Shown: one piece after another, positions 17,383 to 27,780 of the stretch
How the letters are laid out: every line of letters starts with the position of its first letter
How positions within the stretch are numbered: the stretch's first letter is position 1
Assembly (NCBI GenBank): GCA_017520935.1
Contig: JAFXEF010000059.1
Location: forward strand, 1 to 44,806
Direction of reading: 5' to 3'
DNA from: Bacteroidaceae bacterium
GTDB lineage: Bacteria; Bacteroidota; Bacteroidia; Bacteroidales; Bacteroidaceae
Length of the DNA stretch: 44,806 bases
Made by a program: the position numbers and the translations under genes
The notes under the pieces: model-generated
Told to the model about the DNA's origin: nothing
Databases searched by the model: none
The model's input: only the letters and a program-made list of their open reading frames with translations

Positions 17383-19935
17383 TTAGAACCAACGAACGTA
17401 GCAGAAGTCCTGACGGTGAGGCAGGTCTACATTCTTGGGATACATACGGTAAGCTACCTTGAAGTTACCAGCGTTGTTTACGCTGTGTATTACCTCGAAG
17501 GTGTGGATGTTATTCTCGCGCTTCACGAGGTTCATCGTGTCGATGCTGCAGATGTGCTCCTTACCTTCGATGTCGGTGCTGATGGTTACAACCTCTACGC
17601 CTACCGCATCGTCGAGACCCTTCTCGTCGAGTACGACGGTGAGTTTCACATCGTTGCCACTCACTACCTCCATAGCGGCTACGTCAGTAGCTGATACTAC
17701 CTCGATAGAATCCCAGCGCTCAGCTACGGTCTCCTTCCAAGCTGCAATCTCCTTAGCCTTGGCATTGTCGTTGGCAGAGAGTGCTGCGAAACGGCTACCG
17801 AGCTTGTTGTAGAACTTGGTGTAGTAGTCATCGAGCTGACGTTTCATGGTGTAGTGGGGAGCAATCTGGGCGATTGAGTTCTTCACTACCTGAATCCAAC
17901 CCTCAGAGTAACCCTTAGCGTTCTTGTTGTAGTAGAGAGGTACGATCTCGTTCTCAAGGATGCTGTAGATGGTAGCAGCATCGAGCTGATCCTGGTAATC
18001 CTGGTTCTGATAAGTACGCTTCTCAGTGAGCGCCCAACCTGCACCGGGACGATAGCCCTCGAGCCACCAACCATCGAGTACAGAGAAGTTAACAACACCG
18101 TTCATCAAAGCCTTCTCACCTGATGTGCCAGATGCCTCGAGAGGACGTGTAGGTGTGTTCAACCAAATATCTACGCCTGACACAAGACGACGTGCGAGCT
18201 GCATGTCGTAGTTCTCGAGGAAGATAATCTTTCCGAGGAACTCGGGACGACGTGAAATCTCGATAATCTTCTTGATGAGACCCTGGCCTGCACCATCGTG
18301 GGGGTGAGCCTTACCGGTAAAGAGGAACTGTACGGGGTAGTCGGGGTTGTTCACGATCTTGGCCAAGCGGTCGAGGTCGGTGAAGAGCAGATGTGCACGT
18401 TTGTAGGTAGCGAAACGACGTCCGAAACCAATGAGCAGTGCGTTGGGATTGATCTTCTGCATCAGTGACACTACACGTGAGGGATCACCTTGGTTCTTGA
18501 GCCAGCTCTGACGGAACTCCTCGCGGATGTACTCGATGAGCTTGTTCTTGAGACCCTGACGGGTGTTCCAGATGTTTTCATCAGATACATTATAGATAGC
18601 TTCCCAGATCTTCTCGTTTGATTGGTCGCCAAGGAAGGTCTTGTCAAAGTGCTTGCTATAGAGTTCTTTCCATTCAGAAGCAACCCATGTGGGGAAGTGA
18701 ACACCGTTGGTAACATAGCCCACGTGGTTCTCTTCGGGATAGTAGCCCTTCCAAATGCCTGAGAACATATCCTGTGATACCTTGCCGTGGAGCCAGCTTA
18801 CGCCGTTAACTTCCTGACAGGTGTTGCAAGCGAAGGTAGACATACAGAAACGCTCGCTCTTGTCACCGGGATTGATGCGGCCCATATCCATGAGTTCATC
18901 CCAGCTGATGCCGAGCTGCTGTGCATAGCCGCTCATGTACTTGCCGAAGAGGCCCTCGTCGAAGTAGTCGTGACCGGCAGGTACGGGAGTGTGTACGGTG
19001 TAGAGACCTGAAGCACGAACGAGCTCCAAAGCCTGGTTGAAGGTGAGGCCCTGCTTGATGTAATCGGTCAAACGATAGAGGTTGCAGAGTGCTGCGTGAC
19101 CCTCGTTGCAGTGATATACATCCTTGGTGATGCCCATAGCCTTGAGGGTGAGCATACCACCGATACCGAGCAGAATCTCCTGCTTCAGACGGTTCTCCCA
19201 GTCGCCACCATAGAGCTGGAAGGTGATGGGGCGGTCAAACTCAGAGTTGAGTTCGTTGTCGGTGTCGAGCAGGTACAAGGGTACACGACCTACCTGTACC
19301 TTCCACACATAAGCGTATACCTGATAGTTGATGTAGGGTACAGCTACCACGAGGGGCTTGCCGTTCTCGTCCATCACACGCTCCAAGGGGAGGTTAGCGA
19401 AGTTGGAAGCCTCGTAGTTGGCAATCTGCTGACCATCGATAGAGAGGCTCTGTGTGAAATAGCCATAGCGATAGAGGAAACCTACGGCACACATATCTAC
19501 ATTAGAGTCAGAAGCCTCCTTGAGGTAGTCACCGGCGAGTACGCCAAGACCACCTGAGTAGATGCGCAGTACGTGTGTGAGACCATACTCCATGCAGAAG
19601 TATGCCACTGAGGGACGCTCTGCGTTGGGCTTTACGTCCATATATGCGCGGAACTCCTTGTATACCTTGTTTATACGTGCCAATACGGCTTCGTCCTTAG
19701 CCAGCTCTTCCAAAGTCTCATAAGAGAGACGCTCGAGCAGGAGTACGGGATTTTGTCCGCACTCTTTCCAGAGAGTAGGGTTCAAACTCTTGAACATGTT
19801 GCGGGCCTCGGGAGTCCAAGACCACCAGATGTTGCGCGCCATCTCGCTCAAGCAAGCAAGCTCAGTGGGGATGTGCGACTTTACGTTCACCTCTTTCCAA
19901 GCAGGTGAGTTCGCATTGCTAACTTTAATCTTCAT
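17383..19935 (-). CDS. glgP: Glycogen/alpha-glucan phosphorylase (GT35)
   Basis: An 850-residue cytoplasmic enzyme that splits terminal alpha-1,4 glucose from glycogen with phosphate, giving glucose 1-phosphate. The N-terminal 110 residues ([24 protein letters not shown]) form the DUF3417 helical domain of the alpha-glucan phosphorylase subfamily. Core motifs follow: [57 protein letters not shown] and [14 protein letters not shown], where the Lys is expected to hold pyridoxal phosphate. Length is normal for this subfamily, longer than the short archaeal-type enzymes. It lies 164 nt downstream of the glycogen synthase gene on the same strand; no promoter is obvious in the gap, so the two are probably one operon. 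Confidence 0.95.
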   Translation of the reverse strand: MKIKVSNANSPAWKEVNVKSHIPTELACLSEMARNIWWSWTPEARNMFKSLNPTLWKECGQNPVLLLERLSYETLEELAKDEAVLARINKVYKEFRAYMDVKPNAERPSVAYFCMEYGLTHVLRIYSGGLGVLAGDYLKEASDSNVDMCAVGFLYRYGYFTQSLSIDGQQIANYEASNFANLPLERVMDENGKPLVVAVPYINYQVYAYVWKVQVGRVPLYLLDTDNELNSEFDRPITFQLYGGDWENRLKQEILLGIGGMLTLKAMGITKDVYHCNEGHAALCNLYRLTDYIKQGLTFNQALELVRASGLYTVHTPVPAGHDYFDEGLFGKYMSGYAQQLGISWDELMDMGRINPGDKSERFCMSTFACNTCQEVNGVSWLHGKVSQDMFSGIWKGYYPEENHVGYVTNGVHFPTWVASEWKELYSKHFDKTFLGDQSNEKIWEAIYNVSDENIWNTRQGLKNKLIEYIREEFRQSWLKNQGDPSRVVSLMQKINPNALLIGFGRRFATYKRAHLLFTDLDRLAKIVNNPDYPVQFLFTGKAHPHDGAGQGLIKKIIEISRRPEFLGKIIFLENYDMQLARRLVSGVDIWLNTPTRPLEASGTSGEKALMNGVVNFSVLDGWWLEGYRPGAGWALTEKRTYQNQDYQDQLDAATIYSILENEIVPLYYNKNAKGYSEGWIQVVKNSIAQIAPHYTMKRQLDDYYTKFYNKLGSRFAALSANDNAKAKEIAAWKETVAERWDSIEVVSATDVAAMEVVSGNDVKLTVVLDEKGLDDAVGVEVVTISTDIEGKEHICSIDTMNLVKRENNIHTFEVIHSVNNAGNFKVAYRMYPKNVDLPHRQDFCYVRWF

Positions 19936-20099
19936 AATTAGTTATAATGATTAATAAATTATTGTTCTGTTTTGGAAGTTGAGGAGTTAAAGGGAGATAC
20001 TTGCTTTGTTCTTTGGGGAGATGGAGGTCAAATGATCACAGACATGAAGAACTATCGGCATTTATCTCCATTTATTTTCAATTAACTACCTTTGTTTCC

Positions 20100-21770
<1,671 letters not shown>

Positions 21771-21798
21771 TTAAATATCACTTTCAAGTTTCAAGTTG

Positions 21799-21806
21799 CA
21801 AAGGTA
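21799..21806 (-). promoter_or_regulatory. -7 promoter element for glycogen synthase
   Basis: Reads TACCTTTG on the minus strand, an exact TAnnTTTG match, about 29 nt before the start codon. Confidence 0.6.
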
Positions 21807-22130
21807 CAAAAAGATTGCCTATTAAGAAAACAAAAATGCGCGATTTACACGAATAGCTGTATTTTTTACACCCAAAAACTTTTTTATTCTCTCTTTTGAC
21901 AAGTGGAGTAAGCAGAGATGCTGTAAGAAGATTCTCTCATCAAGCAAAGTCTTGTCTTTTGCTTCGAGAATCCGCAGCCGATGAGTGTTGGTGGTTGTAA
22001 TCTGAGATAAATAAGTGTAAGAAACGTGTTGTCGGTAGGATATAAAGTCGGTAGACATCACAATGAATCAAAAACACACAAATCAGTGAAAAAAGATTAT
22101 AATTTATTAGCGAAAACGGGATTTTATATT
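21807..22130. other. Gene-free region between glycogen synthase and the ilv unit
   Basis: AT-rich DNA between the two divergent promoters. The only structure noticed is a 7-bp hairpin, AAGCAAA (21942-21948) with TTTGCTT (21958-21964). A minus-strand frame at 21822-22061 has no recognisable features. Confidence 0.5.
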
Positions 22131-22138
22131 TACATTTG
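22107..22138 (+). promoter_or_regulatory. Promoter of the ilv leader and ilvN-ilvC
   Basis: TACATTTG (22131-22138) is an exact -7 match, with TTAG (22107-22110) 20 nt upstream as a 3-of-4 match to the -33 TTTG. Transcription would begin near 22145, about 11 nt before the leader peptide ATG. Confidence 0.65.
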
Positions 22139-22155
22139 CAGCCAAAATAGGAAAT

Positions 22156-22224
22156 ATGAAAGACAATACGAATCTGCACGTGGTCATTATTGATGGTCTA
22201 GTCTTTGAGAAGAGACGGAAGTGA
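22156..22224 (+). CDS. ilv leader peptide (branched-chain-rich attenuator peptide)
   Basis: An ATG-TGA frame of 22 codons, too short for ordinary gene callers. Residues 9-16 read VVIIDGLV: six of eight are Val, Ile or Leu, the end products of the pathway downstream. The start is about 11 nt after the predicted transcription start. The stop codon (22222-22224) lies inside the proposed antiterminator strand. It sits directly ahead of an intrinsic terminator and the ilvN start codon. This is the classic layout of ribosome-mediated attenuation in ilv operons: with scarce charged tRNA for Val, Ile or Leu the ribosome stalls in the middle and transcription continues. Seen: peptide, terminator, pairing. 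Inferred: function. Confidence 0.7.
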   Translation: MKDNTNLHVVIIDGLVFEKRRK

Positions 22225-22290
22225 GAATCGTATGGTATTAGTTTATGACATTGAAAAGCACCTTTCTCACCCCATGGAGAAAGGTTTTTT
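22221..22290 (+). promoter_or_regulatory. Transcription attenuator: terminator with competing antiterminator
   Basis: Terminator: ACCTTTCTC (22260-22268) pairs with GAGAAAGGT (22277-22285) over 9 bp, followed by six T (22285-22290), ending 12 nt before the ilvN ATG. Competing pair: GTGAGAA (22221-22227) is fully complementary to TTCTCAC (22264-22270), which takes up the terminator's 5' arm; GG/CC pairs can extend it past a small bulge. A ribosome at the leader stop codon would cover GTGAGAA and allow termination; one stalled at the Val/Ile codons (22180-22191) would leave it free and allow read-through. Confidence 0.7.
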
Positions 22291-22301
22291 GATAATAAGG
22301 T

Positions 22302-22838
22302 ATGGAAAAGAAGTTATATACACTTATCGTACACTCGGAGAACATTGCCGGTCTGCTCAATCAGATTACGGCCGTGTTTACCCGTCGGCAACTCAATATC
22401 GAGAGCCTCAACGCATCGGCATCGTCCATCAAGGGCATACACCGCTACACAATTACGACCTGGAGTGACGAAGATACCATCATCAAGGTGACCAAGCAGA
22501 TAGAGAAGAAGATTGACGTGGTGCAGGCACACTACTTCCTTGACGACGAGATATTCATGCAAGAGGTGGCACTCTTGAAGATCTCCACTCCCATCCTTCA
22601 GACCAATCCACTCATATCGAAGACCATACGTCGTTACGGAGCACGTATCATGGAGGTGAATGCTGTATATGCCGTAGTGGAGAAGTCGGGCGTGACAGAC
22701 GAGATTACCGCACTGCGCACCGAGCTCGATACCTTCGACTGTGTGTTGCAGTATGTAAGTTCTGGACGTATCGCCGTGACCCGCGACATTGCCGAGCATG
22801 TAAACGAATATTTGGAAAGAATCAACCGGAACAACTAA
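22302..22838 (+). CDS. ilvN: Acetolactate synthase small (regulatory) subunit
   Basis: A 178-residue protein; it opens with an ACT domain (YTLIVHSENIAGLLNQITAVFTRRQLNIESLNAS, residues 5-80) that binds valine for feedback inhibition, followed by the usual C-terminal regulatory half (ETD-like VALLKIST...RYGARIMEVNAVYAVVEKSG). It regulates and activates the IlvB catalytic subunit, which is not encoded in this window. The ATG is 12 nt after the attenuator's T run. The ilvC start is 37 nt downstream, so the two form one transcript. In many Bacteroidetes the neighbours would be ilvD and ilvB upstream; here a leader peptide and a divergent gene are found instead. It could also be named ilvH. Confidence 0.95.
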   Translation: MEKKLYTLIVHSENIAGLLNQITAVFTRRQLNIESLNASASSIKGIHRYTITTWSDEDTIIKVTKQIEKKIDVVQAHYFLDDEIFMQEVALLKISTPILQTNPLISKTIRRYGARIMEVNAVYAVVEKSGVTDEITALRTELDTFDCVLQYVSSGRIAVTRDIAEHVNEYLERINRNN

Positions 22839-22875
22839 CAACAAAATAACTCAAAAAAAATTAAAACTGAAAGTT

Positions 22876-23919
22876 ATGGCAAAAATGAATTTTGGCGGTG
22901 TAGAAGAAACCGTCGTTACACGTGAAGAATTTCCTTTGGAGAAAGCCCGCGAGGTCTTGAAGGACGAGACTATCGCCGTTATCGGTTATGGTGTGCAGGG
23001 ACCCGGCCAATCACTTAATCTCCGTGACAACGGGTTTAACGTAATCGTCGGCCAGCGTGCAGGTAAGACCTATGATAAGGCTGTAGCCGATGGTTGGGTG
23101 CCCGGTGAGACACTCTTCAGTATTGAAGAGGCTTGCCAGCGCGCTACCATCATCCAGGTGTTGCTCTCTGACGCTGCTCAGATTGCTTGCTGGCCCACTA
23201 TCCAGAAGTACCTCACTCCAGGCAAGGCTCTGTATTTCTCGCACGGCTTCGCCATCACTTATAAGGAGCGCACCGGTATTGTGCCTCCCGCTGATGTTGA
23301 CGTTATCCTCATTGCCCCCAAGGGATCAGGTACCTCACTCCGCACCATGTTCCTTGAGGGTCGCGGTTTGAACTCTTCATACGCTATCTTCCAGGATGCA
23401 ACAGGCCGTGCTTTCGAGCGTTGCATCGCTCTTGGTATCGGTGTGGGTTCTGGTTACCTGTTCGAGACTACCTTCAAGCGTGAGGTTTACTCAGACCTCA
23501 CTGGCGAGCGTGGCTCACTGATGGGTGCTATTCAGGGCTTGCTCCTCGCTCAATACGAGGTGCTCCGCGAGAATGGTCACACGCCCTCTGAGGCCTTCAA
23601 CGAGACCGTTGAGGAGCTCACACAGTCACTCATGCCCCTTTTCGCAAAGAACGGTATGGACTGGATGTATGCCAACTGCTCTACCACCGCTCAGCGTGGT
23701 GCGCTCGACTGGATGGGACCGTTCCATGATGCCATCAAGCCTGTTATGGAGCAGCTCTACGAGAGTGTGAAGACTGGCAACGAGGCGCAGATCTCTATCG
23801 ACAGCAACTCGAAGCCCGACTACCGCGAGAAACTCGAAGAAGAACTCCGCGCTCTACGCGAGAGCGAGATGTGGCAGACTGGTGCTGTTGTACGCAAGCT
23901 CCGTCCCGAGAACAACTAA
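22876..23919 (+). CDS. ilvC: Ketol-acid reductoisomerase
   Basis: A 347-residue cytoplasmic enzyme that isomerises and reduces acetolactate or acetohydroxybutyrate with NAD(P)H and Mg2+, the second common step of valine, leucine and isoleucine synthesis. The nucleotide-binding loop is IAVIGYGVQGPGQSLNLRDNG; the active site includes SHGF, APKGSGTSLR and the metal-binding part around DLTGERGSLMGAIQGLLLAQYEVL. Length and the GVQGPGQ form fit the single-domain class I enzymes of Bacteroidetes. It follows ilvN closely, and a terminator at 23943 ends the unit, so the ilv leader attenuator should control both genes. Confidence 0.97.
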   Translation: MAKMNFGGVEETVVTREEFPLEKAREVLKDETIAVIGYGVQGPGQSLNLRDNGFNVIVGQRAGKTYDKAVADGWVPGETLFSIEEACQRATIIQVLLSDAAQIACWPTIQKYLTPGKALYFSHGFAITYKERTGIVPPADVDVILIAPKGSGTSLRTMFLEGRGLNSSYAIFQDATGRAFERCIALGIGVGSGYLFETTFKREVYSDLTGERGSLMGAIQGLLLAQYEVLRENGHTPSEAFNETVEELTQSLMPLFAKNGMDWMYANCSTTAQRGALDWMGPFHDAIKPVMEQLYESVKTGNEAQISIDSNSKPDYREKLEEELRALRESEMWQTGAVVRKLRPENN

Positions 23920-23942
23920 GCCGTAAGCACACATTACATAGA

Positions 23943-23972
23943 GATAGCCGCCTGTAGGGGCGGCTATCTTCG
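23943..23972 (+). terminator. Intrinsic terminator of ilvN-ilvC
   Basis: GATAGCCGCC (23943-23952) and GGCGGCTATC (23959-23968) form a perfect 10-bp stem with a 6-nt loop, followed by TTCG; the T run is short. Confidence 0.75.
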
Positions 23973-23977
23973 TATCT

Positions 23978-24141
23978 AAGAAGATATTTCCACTCGCTGT
24001 AAAAAATATTCAAGCAGGCTTGATATTTCTTGCTCGTTTATTCGTATCTTTATGGCTTCGCCAAGAAGATATTTTCACTCGCTGTAAAAAATATTCAAGC
24101 AAGCTTGATATTTCTTGCTCGTTTATTAGTATCTTTGCAGC
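23978..24141. repeat. Tandem 85-bp duplication carrying the antiporter promoter
   Basis: Two copies begin at 23978 and 24063 (period 85 bp) and are nearly identical for about 79 bp. Each holds the inverted pair TCAAGC/GCTTGA (copy 1 has one change, GGCTTGA), then TTTCTTGCTCGTTTATT and a -7-like box: TATCTTTA in copy 1 (24045-24052) and the perfect TATCTTTG in copy 2 (24130-24137). Confidence 0.9.
24103..24137 (+). promoter_or_regulatory. Promoter of the antiporter gene
   Basis: TATCTTTG (24130-24137) is an exact -7 match with GCTTG (24103-24107) about 22 nt upstream. The TCAAGC-AA-GCTTGA inverted repeat overlaps the -33 position and could be an operator. The leader is about 40 nt. Confidence 0.6.
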
Positions 24142-24182
24142 CGAATTCCTAATAACACATTTTTTTAGACAACACACGGTCA

Positions 24183-25379
24183 ATGAAGAAAGTTTTGTCA
24201 TTCTCCGCGATGCTGATGCTTGGGCTGGTGCTATCGCAACTTTTGCCTGGAGCGCTGGGTACTGTTTACGAACCTACACGTGAGGCTGTAGAGATGCTGC
24301 TTGGTGTTTGCCTCGCATTTATCATGATTAATGTCGGTCGCGAGTTTGAGGTCGACAAGTCGAACATCAAGGTCTATGCCAAGGATTACCTCGTAGCCAT
24401 GTTGGCTGCTGCATTGCCTTGGATATTCATCGCTTGCTACTACATCTTTGTATTGATGCCTGCCGACTGGTGTGCCAGCGGTCGGGTGTGGAAGGAGACA
24501 TTGCTGCTGAGCCGATTCGCAGCACCAACCTCAGCAGGTATCCTATTTACAATGTTGGCAGCCATCGGACTGCAACGAAGCTGGATATACAAGAAAATTC
24601 AGGTGCTGGCCATCTTTGATGACCTGGATACGATACTGCTGATGATACCGCTGCAGATAGCCATGATAGGTATGCAGTGGCAGATGGGCGTGATATTGGC
24701 TACGGTAATTATCTTGTTATGGATAGGTTGGAAGAAGATGGGGTCCTATTCGCTGCGCTGTGACTGGAAAAGCCTGTTGGTTTACGCTGCACTGACCTAT
24801 GGTGCCACATACCTTATATATGTTGTTACCGCCTACTTCTTCGGTGAGGGAGGAAGCGTACACATTGAGGTGTTGCTGCCTGCTTTCGTATTGGGTATGG
24901 TGATGAAGCAGGCACATTGTACTTCCAAGGTCGACGACCGTGCTGCTACCGTCATCTCTATGCTCTTTATGCTATTGGTAGGTATGAGCATGCCGCTCAT
25001 CAATCTTGGCACAGTTCCTCAGGAGTCGGCAAGCGTGATAGCCGCCCTGCCCATGCCTTCATGGGGTGTCATAGCCCTTCATGTGGTTATGGTGTCGCTG
25101 TTGTCAAACCTCGGTAAACTGGCACCTATGCTCTTCTATCGTGACCGTTCACTCAAGGAGCGCCTTGCCCTCTCTGTCGGTATGTTTACCCGTGGTGAGG
25201 TAGGTGCAGGCGTCATCTTCATAGCTCTCGGCTACAATATCGGCGGTCCCATACTCTTGATATCGGTGCTCACACTGGTTTTCAATCTCATCCTTACAGG
25301 TGGTTTTGTGGTGATAGTGAAGCGCCTCGCCTTGAGCGAAGCATCGAAGGAGGCTGCTTCACTCCAAATACAACCTTAA
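24183..25379 (+). CDS. Na+/H+ antiporter-like cation:proton exchanger
   Basis: A 398-residue inner-membrane protein with about 11-12 hydrophobic helices. Landmarks: the N-terminal helix MLMLGLVLSQLLPGALG, the motif LAIFDDLDTILLMIPLQI with acidic residues inside a helix (typical for ion binding in monovalent cation:proton antiporters), LFMLLVGMSMPL, and RGEVGAGVIFIALGYNIGG. It resembles the Bacteroides proteins annotated as sodium:proton antiporters of the CPA group; the exact ion is not visible from sequence. It has its own duplicated promoter and a convergent terminator, so it is monocistronic. Confidence 0.85.
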   Translation: MKKVLSFSAMLMLGLVLSQLLPGALGTVYEPTREAVEMLLGVCLAFIMINVGREFEVDKSNIKVYAKDYLVAMLAAALPWIFIACYYIFVLMPADWCASGRVWKETLLLSRFAAPTSAGILFTMLAAIGLQRSWIYKKIQVLAIFDDLDTILLMIPLQIAMIGMQWQMGVILATVIILLWIGWKKMGSYSLRCDWKSLLVYAALTYGATYLIYVVTAYFFGEGGSVHIEVLLPAFVLGMVMKQAHCTSKVDDRAATVISMLFMLLVGMSMPLINLGTVPQESASVIAALPMPSWGVIALHVVMVSLLSNLGKLAPMLFYRDRSLKERLALSVGMFTRGEVGAGVIFIALGYNIGGPILLISVLTLVFNLILTGGFVVIVKRLALSEASKEAASLQIQP

Positions 25380-25412
25380 AATATATTCCTTATGAAAAGG
25401 AATGATTTTAAG
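25375..25412. terminator. Bidirectional hairpin between convergent genes
   Basis: CTTAAAAT and ATTTTAAG enclose ATTCCTT and AAGGAAT, a two-part stem (8 + 7 bp with small internal bulges) around TATGA. It includes the antiporter stop codon and sits 20 bp from the end of the facing lipoprotein gene, so it can serve both. Confidence 0.65.
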
Positions 25413-25432
25413 ATGCCAACAGGCAAAGAATA

Positions 25433-26899
25433 CTATGGGACATATTGATAGCAACCCGCATCAAGAGATTCAGATGCAGAGCGTGGCAGCTCATCTTTGT
25501 CGTAGGGAGCTATATCCAGATATTCGGCGGAAGCTATGCCACGAGCAATGGAAAGCGAGTCGAGATGGAAATCGTAGACAAAGTTCTCATGATCAATAGT
25601 GCGGAAGTTGGTGCGGGCATAGGCAGTGCTATCCTTATGTTCCCATACGATATGGGCAAAGTGTAGCGAGTCGGGATCGCGGGCTTCGGCCTTGGAGTTG
25701 ATGAGTGAGTGGGTAAAGGTGTATTGGGCATACTCGGAATAGTCCACCGAGTCGGTCTTCTCTACCACAAGTCCTTGCAGCTCATTATCCTTAGAGCCTG
25801 TGATGATGCTGTTTATAAAGTTAACACCGAAGAGGGGGTAGATTGCCTGCTCATCGGCTCGATAATTGGATATGTATACGGCAGCACCGCGTTCGCTGTT
25901 CCAAGGGAAAAAGTTGGCCATGGTGCAATGTAGGAAAGTGGCTTGTCCACCAAGGATATTGACACAGTGGCCTCCGGCGTTCGTAAACAGGCTGTTGGTG
26001 AATGATGCGGTGCTAAGAGTAAGCCGGAGCGCATCTTCATCTACATTGTGTATCTGGCTATTTTGCATCACCAGTTTATAGTGACTCATATCGTTGCCAC
26101 GGACACGAAGGCCGTAGGTGCCACTATGGATATCACAATGCACAAAGACATTATCTGTACTTGACTCATGCAGCGTAATACCTCCCCACTGAGCCGAAAG
26201 GCGATCGTAAGGAAGGTATGAGAACATACGGTCGGTGCGTGCTCCACGGAAGACGACGGGCATGTCAACCGTGCCTATTGCCTCCACTCGGCCATACACC
26301 TGCATCTCCACCTTGTCATTGAAATAGAGACGAGTACCTGGATCAAGATACAAGGTACACCCCTCATCGACCCTCAGACTGTCGTATACGAGGTATGGCC
26401 GACGGGCTGTGAGGCGTGTGTCGTTACTGACTACAAGACCACGTATCACCGTGGCATCCTGGCCGTAGGCACTTAGCTGCACTTGTTGGGTTGTGCCGCT
26501 CTCAAGGGCAAATAACAGTGAATCGCGCACCTGAAAGGGGGTGTCGTATCCACGTGGGTCGACGGTGACCTCAACAAAGGCGAACAAGCTGTCTCCTCCA
26601 CGCACCGTGATGTCACTGAACGAAGTTCCGGCCATACCGTCAAGATTGATCCGATAGGGCGAGCCGCCCCCTCCTGCTAGACGAGCATCAGTAATTCGCA
26701 AATCGTGACTATTCCTATTATAAATGAGGAAAGAGTAGGTAGCTGAGCTTATCTCTGTGAATAGGGTGTCAAACGAAATGGTATCGGTCGAGAAGGTTAG
26801 GCGATGAGAAGGGTCAGTGCTATAACCACGTTCATCACGGCATGCAACCATCCCTATCAGCAGAACGATAGCTACACACATAGTTCCTATCTTATGCAT
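25433..26899 (-). CDS. Lipoprotein with right-handed beta-helix
   Basis: From the ATG at 26899 the start is MHKIGTMCVAIVLLIGMVAC, a lipoprotein signal with the lipid-bearing Cys at residue 20; seven further codons are open upstream (to 26920), but they only weaken the signal. Residues 30-180 are beta-sandwich-like (LTFSTDTISFDTLFTEISSATYSFLIYN...), the 'choice-of-anchor'-type start seen in Bacteroidetes lipoproteins. Residues 180-400 show beta-helix repeats (GRVEAIGTVDMPVVFRGA, IHSGTYGLRVRGN, MQNSQIHNVDEDALRL, INSIITGSKDNELQGLV), a fold shared by polysaccharide lyases and surface scaffolds. No catalytic motif is recognised. The gene stands alone. Function unknown. Confidence 0.8.
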   Translation of the reverse strand: MHKIGTMCVAIVLLIGMVACRDERGYSTDPSHRLTFSTDTISFDTLFTEISSATYSFLIYNRNSHDLRITDARLAGGGGSPYRINLDGMAGTSFSDITVRGGDSLFAFVEVTVDPRGYDTPFQVRDSLLFALESGTTQQVQLSAYGQDATVIRGLVVSNDTRLTARRPYLVYDSLRVDEGCTLYLDPGTRLYFNDKVEMQVYGRVEAIGTVDMPVVFRGARTDRMFSYLPYDRLSAQWGGITLHESSTDNVFVHCDIHSGTYGLRVRGNDMSHYKLVMQNSQIHNVDEDALRLTLSTASFTNSLFTNAGGHCVNILGGQATFLHCTMANFFPWNSERGAAVYISNYRADEQAIYPLFGVNFINSIITGSKDNELQGLVVEKTDSVDYSEYAQYTFTHSLINSKAEARDPDSLHFAHIVWEHKDSTAYARTNFRTIDHENFVYDFHLDSLSIARGIASAEYLDIAPYDKDELPRSASESLDAGCYQYVP

Positions 26900-27014
26900 C
26901 ATAAATCTTGGCATACACACTATAAACGAAAAGTATCGTCATATATTGTGCCTTGTGGATTTTGTGTGAGACAAGATATTGTATAAGGTGTGAGCGGGTT
27001 AAATTTGTTATATA

Positions 27015-27075
27015 AGAGGTTTTTCGAAACAAAACCTATAGAGGACGGTGTCGTCCGACCTCTGTTTTTGCGCTT
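27015..27075. repeat. Hairpin with GGTGTC...CCTCTGTTTTT tail, copy 2
   Basis: AGGTTTT and AAAACCT form a 7-bp hairpin with loop TCGAAAC, followed by GGTGTCGTCCGACCTCTG and a T run. The tail nearly matches 2453-2475, while the hairpin arms differ entirely. It lies in the 307-bp gene-free gap 26900-27206. Confidence 0.65.
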
Positions 27076-27120
27076 TAGAAACGCAGTTCGTTTTACTAAA
27101 TTAGCACATCAATATAAGGT

Positions 27121-27140
27121 ATATTGCCAGTCTTGGAATG
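27121..27140. repeat. Single copy of a 21-bp repeat unit
   Basis: ATATTGCCAGTCTTGGAATG matches units 2 and 3 of the tandem array at 44512-44574. It lies between genes, downstream of the YdeI-like gene. Confidence 0.85.
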
Positions 27141-27206
27141 TCTTTTTCCTGCGTTCTTTTCGGCACCGCTTCCTGTAGATTCAGATTTCTGTAAGTGTTA
27201 TAGAAC

Positions 27207-27767
27207 CTATTTGTAATACTTGTCAATGCCACCGTATCCCATAATCAGTTTGTTCTCGCGGGTTTTATTGATGAAGCTGTCGAGGCGTTTCTTAAACTCT
27301 TCGGGACGTTTCCGTGCAGCATCGATGTAGGCAATGCGGATGCGCTTGTAGGATGGTGTGAAACGATTAAAGTTGTTCCATGCCATATTGTCCTGTTTGA
27401 CTGCAGCGATGATGTCTTCAGGGAAAACATAGGGTGAACGGATGATGCCGAGGATCCGTTCACGCACGCTCGGGTGTATCAGTCCTTGCCCTTCAAGCCA
27501 TATCAGCCGTTCTATGTTCGGCCTTGAATAGGGACTGCCAGATCTGCGTGGCGTAAACCGCTGTGCCCTATGGGTAGCGTCGATGTTCTTGACTACTCCA
27601 TCAATCCATCCAAAGCACAGAGCCTCCTCTACGGCATCGTTATAGGGCAATGCCTCCTCTCTGGCTGCTTTCATCGGGAAAACGAACCATACTTCCTTTT
27701 CCTTGTCGAAGTTTGCCGAGAGCCAGCTTCTCCACTCCTCTCTGCTGCTGGTGTAAATAGTATTCAT
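27207..27767 (-). CDS. YdeI/OmpD-associated family protein
   Basis: A 186-residue cytoplasmic protein matching the YdeI/OmdA group: residues 1-75 carry WRSWLSANFDKEKEVWFVF, LPYNDAVEEALCFGWIDGVV and RFTPRRSGSPYSRPNIERL; the C-terminal half has the OmdA-like helical part (AAVKQDNMAWNNFNRFTPSYKRIRIAYIDAARKRPEEFKKRL). Members are annotated as bacteriocin-protection or OmpD-associated proteins, but the biochemical role is not known. The -7 box ends only five nt before the ATG, which points to a leaderless transcript. It stands alone. Confidence 0.88.
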   Translation of the reverse strand: MNTIYTSSREEWRSWLSANFDKEKEVWFVFPMKAAREEALPYNDAVEEALCFGWIDGVVKNIDATHRAQRFTPRRSGSPYSRPNIERLIWLEGQGLIHPSVRERILGIIRSPYVFPEDIIAAVKQDNMAWNNFNRFTPSYKRIRIAYIDAARKRPEEFKKRLDSFINKTRENKLIMGYGGIDKYYK

Positions 27768-27772
27768 CGGAG

Positions 27773-27780
27773 CAAAGGTA
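27773..27780 (-). promoter_or_regulatory. -7 element giving a probable leaderless mRNA
   Basis: TACCTTTG on the minus strand, then CTCCG and the ATG at 27767. Transcription is expected about 6-7 nt after the box, at or within a base of the start codon. Confidence 0.55.

Noticed and set aside
21822..22061. 79-residue minus-strand frame between glycogen synthase and the ilv leader
   Set aside because: No recognisable domain, no promoter box and biased towards the AT-rich gap; overlaps a region that reads as control DNA.
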